Shown: piece by piece, positions 61,681 through 64,000 of the stretch
Layout of the letters: each line of letters begins with the position of its first letter
Numbering within the stretch: position 1 is the first letter of the stretch
Assembly: GCF_008370495.1 (NCBI RefSeq)
Contig: NZ_VTUX01000001.1
Coordinates: forward strand, 496,001-560,000
Direction: 5' to 3'
Origin: Pseudohalioglobus sediminis
Lineage (GTDB): Bacteria; Pseudomonadota; Gammaproteobacteria; Pseudomonadales; Halieaceae
Length of the DNA stretch: 64,000 nucleotides
Translations under genes and position numbers: made by a program
Notes under the pieces: model-generated
The model's input: only the letters and a program-made list of their open reading frames with translations
The model's database searches: none
What the model was told of the DNA's origin: nothing

Positions 61681-63417
61681 ATGTACGACCTGCTGATACG
61701 TAATGCACAGATAGTGGACGGCACCGGCCGCGCCGCTTTTCACGGCAACCTCGCAGTCCGCGACGGCAAGATCGCCGCCGTAGGCGAGGTCGACGGCGAG
61801 GCCCGCAAAATCATCGACGCGGACGGCAAGCTGCTGACGCCAGGCTGGGTCGACGTGCACTCGCACATGGACGGCCAGGCCACCTGGGACCCCCTGTGCA
61901 GCCCGGCGGCCAACCACGGCATCACCACCTTGATTATGGGCAACTGCGGTGTCGGTTTCGCGCCCTGCGAGCCCAATGATGCCGCCCACGACCGGCTGAT
62001 TGCGGTCATGGAGGACGTGGAGGATATTCCCGGCTCGGCGCTGCATGAGGGTGTGAGCTGGGACTGGGAGTCATTCCCTGAATACCTGGACGCCGTCGAG
62101 CGCTTCCCGCGCGCCATCGATGTGGGCGCCCAGGTACCGCACTGCGCGGTGCGCACCTATGTCATGGGCGACCGCGGCACCAACAATGAAAAAGCCACAG
62201 CGGAAGACATCAGCAAGATGGCCACGATCGTGCGTGAAGGTATAGAGGCCGGCGCGCTGGGTTTCACCACCTCCCGCACCGAACTGCACACCACGCGGGA
62301 AGACCAGGCCATGCCCGGCACCTACGCTGACGAAGACGAACTGCTGGGCATCGGCAAGGCGATAGGCGAACTGGGCGGCAAGGGCATCTATGGCGTGGTC
62401 TCGGACTGGACCAACTGGGAACAGGAGATGGACTGGATGAAACGCCTCTCCATCGACAACCAGTGCCAGATCAACTTCGTACTGTTCTTCCGTGAGGAGG
62501 CTGACTGGCCCCGGGTCAAGGCCCAGCTGGACTATGTGCGCGAGGCGGCAAAAGAAGGCGCCCGGCTGATTCCCCACGTGGGCGCCAGGCCGGTCAACAT
62601 CCTGCTGTCATGGGACGGCACCATCAATCCGTTCAGCTTTCACGCCAACTATGCCGCCCTGTCGATACTGTCTCACGAGGAGCGCCTGGCGGAGCTGCGC
62701 AAACCGGAGGTACGGGCGGCGATACTGGCGGAGGACCTGCCACTGATGGGTGACGAGTTCATGGACACCATTATCGGTGGCTATGACAAGCTCTACGAAC
62801 TCGGCAACCCGCCCAACTACGAACCGGCCCCCGAGGACAGCATTGCCGCGCGCGCGGCTGCCGCGGGTGTACCGCCCCAGGAGCTCTGCTATGACCTGAT
62901 GATGCAGCGCGACGGCAAGAACGTGATCTACTTCCCCTGCTTCGGCTACAGCGCCGGCGACCTGAGCCGCCAGATGGCGTTGCTGGAAGACGAGAGCACC
63001 GTGCTGTCACTGGCCGACACCGGCGCCCACTGCGGCGTGCTCTGTGATGCCAGCGTACCCACCCAGATGCTCTCCTTCTACGTGCGCGACCGCCAGCGCG
63101 GCCACCGCCTCGCGCTGGAACAGGCGGTGAAAATGCAGACCATGGAAACCGCCCGCTGTGTCGGCCTGGAGGATCGCGGCACCCTGGAGGTCGGCATGAA
63201 AGCGGACCTCAACCTGATTGACTTCGACGCCCTGCAGCTGGAAGCACCGGAGATTATCTTTGACCTGCCCGCCGGCGGCCGGCGTATGTTCCAGGGCGCC
63301 AAAGGCTACCTGGCCACCATCGTCAGCGGCGAGGTGATCATGGAAAACGGTGAGCCTACCGGCGCCGTTCCCGGCGAACTGATTCGCGGTACGCGAGCGG
63401 CGCCCGTAGCAGCCTGA
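61681..63417 (+). CDS. N-acyl-D-amino-acid deacylase family amidohydrolase
   Basis: 578 residues. The N-terminal beta-sandwich reads MYDLLIRNAQIVDGTGRAAF, and the metal-binding TPGWVDVHSHMDGQATWDP lies near residue 57, where HSHMD gives two histidines. NHGITTLIMGNCGVGFAPC and LADTGAHCGVLCDAS are also typical of D-aminoacylase relatives, which remove acyl groups from N-acyl-D-amino acids. GGAG ribosome site. Relatives of this subfamily are often annotated as D-aminoacylase without proof. Could feed the D-amino-acid operon at 5.6-11.6 kb. Confidence 0.9.
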   Translation: MYDLLIRNAQIVDGTGRAAFHGNLAVRDGKIAAVGEVDGEARKIIDADGKLLTPGWVDVHSHMDGQATWDPLCSPAANHGITTLIMGNCGVGFAPCEPNDAAHDRLIAVMEDVEDIPGSALHEGVSWDWESFPEYLDAVERFPRAIDVGAQVPHCAVRTYVMGDRGTNNEKATAEDISKMATIVREGIEAGALGFTTSRTELHTTREDQAMPGTYADEDELLGIGKAIGELGGKGIYGVVSDWTNWEQEMDWMKRLSIDNQCQINFVLFFREEADWPRVKAQLDYVREAAKEGARLIPHVGARPVNILLSWDGTINPFSFHANYAALSILSHEERLAELRKPEVRAAILAEDLPLMGDEFMDTIIGGYDKLYELGNPPNYEPAPEDSIAARAAAAGVPPQELCYDLMMQRDGKNVIYFPCFGYSAGDLSRQMALLEDESTVLSLADTGAHCGVLCDASVPTQMLSFYVRDRQRGHRLALEQAVKMQTMETARCVGLEDRGTLEVGMKADLNLIDFDALQLEAPEIIFDLPAGGRRMFQGAKGYLATIVSGEVIMENGEPTGAVPGELIRGTRAAPVAA

Positions 63418-63420
63418 ACG

Positions 63421-63446
63421 AAAACGGGCCCCGCGGGGCCCGTTTT
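63421..63446. terminator. Bidirectional intrinsic terminator
   Basis: AAAACGGGCCCC pairs perfectly with GGGGCCCGTTTT around GC, between two convergent genes, with T-rich tails on both strands. Confidence 0.92.
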
Positions 63447-63464
63447 ATTTAACAGCTGTCGCTA

Positions 63465-64000
63465 TCAGTCCTGTGCGGACTGCCAGTCCGGCGAATCATC
63501 CAGCATCAGCTGAATCCACTCCAGCAGCGGTACACCGCCGGCGCTGCGTTCTATCTCATCAGACTGCAGGAAGGTGTGCCCGGTGGCGATCGGAATCCAG
63601 TACTTGCTGCGCTCGGGATGCGCATCTTCCAGCTGCTGCATTTCCGGATACAGCGCTTCTTTCCAGGCATCGAAGCCGATCATCAGGAAACCCAGGGCAA
63701 AGGTGGGATCGTCGCTGTGGCTGAGCATGCCTCGGCGCACGTCGGGATCCTGGTCCATTTGCCAGATATGGTAATCGCTGAAGTGACCGTCTTCGGGGAT
63801 ACAGTTTTCGCAGCTCTCCGGGATGAAGGCACGCGCGTTCCAGTCGTCGAACAACAATTCCAGATAGTCAGGCTGACCCGGGCGACCAACGCCAACGCCA
63901 GCGTCGTTAATCACATCAATACGCACGCCGGGGTACTGCAGGCGCACCAGCGGCAGCGCGAAGGTACTGCCCAGACCACCGGCACTGGATCCGGACAAGA
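63465..64000 (-). CDS. Pectinacetylesterase-like serine hydrolase, 5' end missing
   Basis: The C-terminal 178 codons are visible and the frame is open to the right edge. The first visible residues SGSSAGGLGS match the catalytic-serine motif of pectinacetylesterase/NOTUM-type hydrolases. Paired cysteines (SCENCIPEDG) and a conserved GHTFLQSDEIER block (a His near the C-terminus) are consistent with the triad's base. Probably exported, but the signal peptide lies outside the window. Substrate unknown. Confidence 0.78.
   Translation of the reverse strand, partial: LSGSSAGGLGSTFALPLVRLQYPGVRIDVINDAGVGVGRPGQPDYLELLFDDWNARAFIPESCENCIPEDGHFSDYHIWQMDQDPDVRRGMLSHSDDPTFALGFLMIGFDAWKEALYPEMQQLEDAHPERSKYWIPIATGHTFLQSDEIERSAGGVPLLEWIQLMLDDSPDWQSAQD

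Overview
The window is GC-rich chromosomal DNA from a gammaproteobacterium. The gene complement fits a marine, Halieaceae-like (OM60/NOR5) heterotroph: a DcaP-type porin, a TonB-dependent receptor, a two-subunit sodium/solute symporter, acyl-CoA genes, Amt/GlnK and type II secretion accessory genes. This taxonomic placement is an inference from gene types only. Genes are densely packed, many start codons overlap the preceding stop (ATGA or TGATG), and I saw no rRNA, tRNA, phage, insertion sequence or CRISPR array. About 50 protein genes are supported; the first (RND efflux permease) and last (pectinacetylesterase-like) run off the window edges.

Layout. 1-5.5 kb: RND permease, then a tesB-acyl-CoA synthetase pair. 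5.6-11.6 kb: a tightly coupled seven-gene operon, DUF1445, pxpA, pxpB, pxpC, D-glutamate cyclase (DUF4392), D-amino acid aminotransferase and alanine racemase, which reads as a route for D-alanine/D-glutamate and 5-oxoproline to L-glutamate. 11.6-19.1 kb: small envelope proteins, a DUF3604 protein, Ppx/GppA, an epoxide-hydrolase-like enzyme and glnK-amt. 19.4-32.3 kb: alkaline phosphatase, gspA-gspB, a patatin/beta-barrel (type Vd) protein, an M48 protease with a DMT transporter, a degenerate HD-GYP protein and a two-gene GT-C-like membrane cassette. 32.3-40.1 kb: beta-lactamase-fold hydrolase, PadR, FadH-type reductase divergent from a TetR gene with a lipoprotein SDR, and a family 2 glycoside hydrolase lipoprotein.

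40.2-50.5 kb: a three-gene overlapping operon (membrane protein, cNMP/CBS/DUF294 protein, DnaQ-like exonuclease), the DUF4212/SSS symporter pair, the porin, two lipoprotein/envelope genes and a LuxR-type response regulator resembling CrbR/ErdR. A 14-bp palindrome, TRGACC-WW-GGTCYA with small variations, occurs upstream of the symporter pair (twice), upstream of the porin, and upstream of a candidate small RNA that ends in a strong terminator beside the regulator gene. The symporter and small-RNA copies sit at nearly the same distance from a -10 box. This looks like a small regulon for carboxylate uptake and is the most interesting regulatory signal in the window. 50.6-64 kb: a glycine-zipper protein, RecQ, a sulfatase, ArfB, a CbiM-like permease, an unrecognised 377-residue protein, a DUF3445 haem N-demethylase coupled to a short TonB receptor, an SDR, and an N-acyl-D-amino-acid deacylase.

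Non-coding structure is concentrated in four intergenic stretches (34.2-34.5, 45.5-46.1, 47.2-47.5 and 49.4-49.8 kb). They hold a dispersed 48-nt hairpin repeat (two copies), a local repeat cassette, long perfect hairpins and the candidate small RNA.
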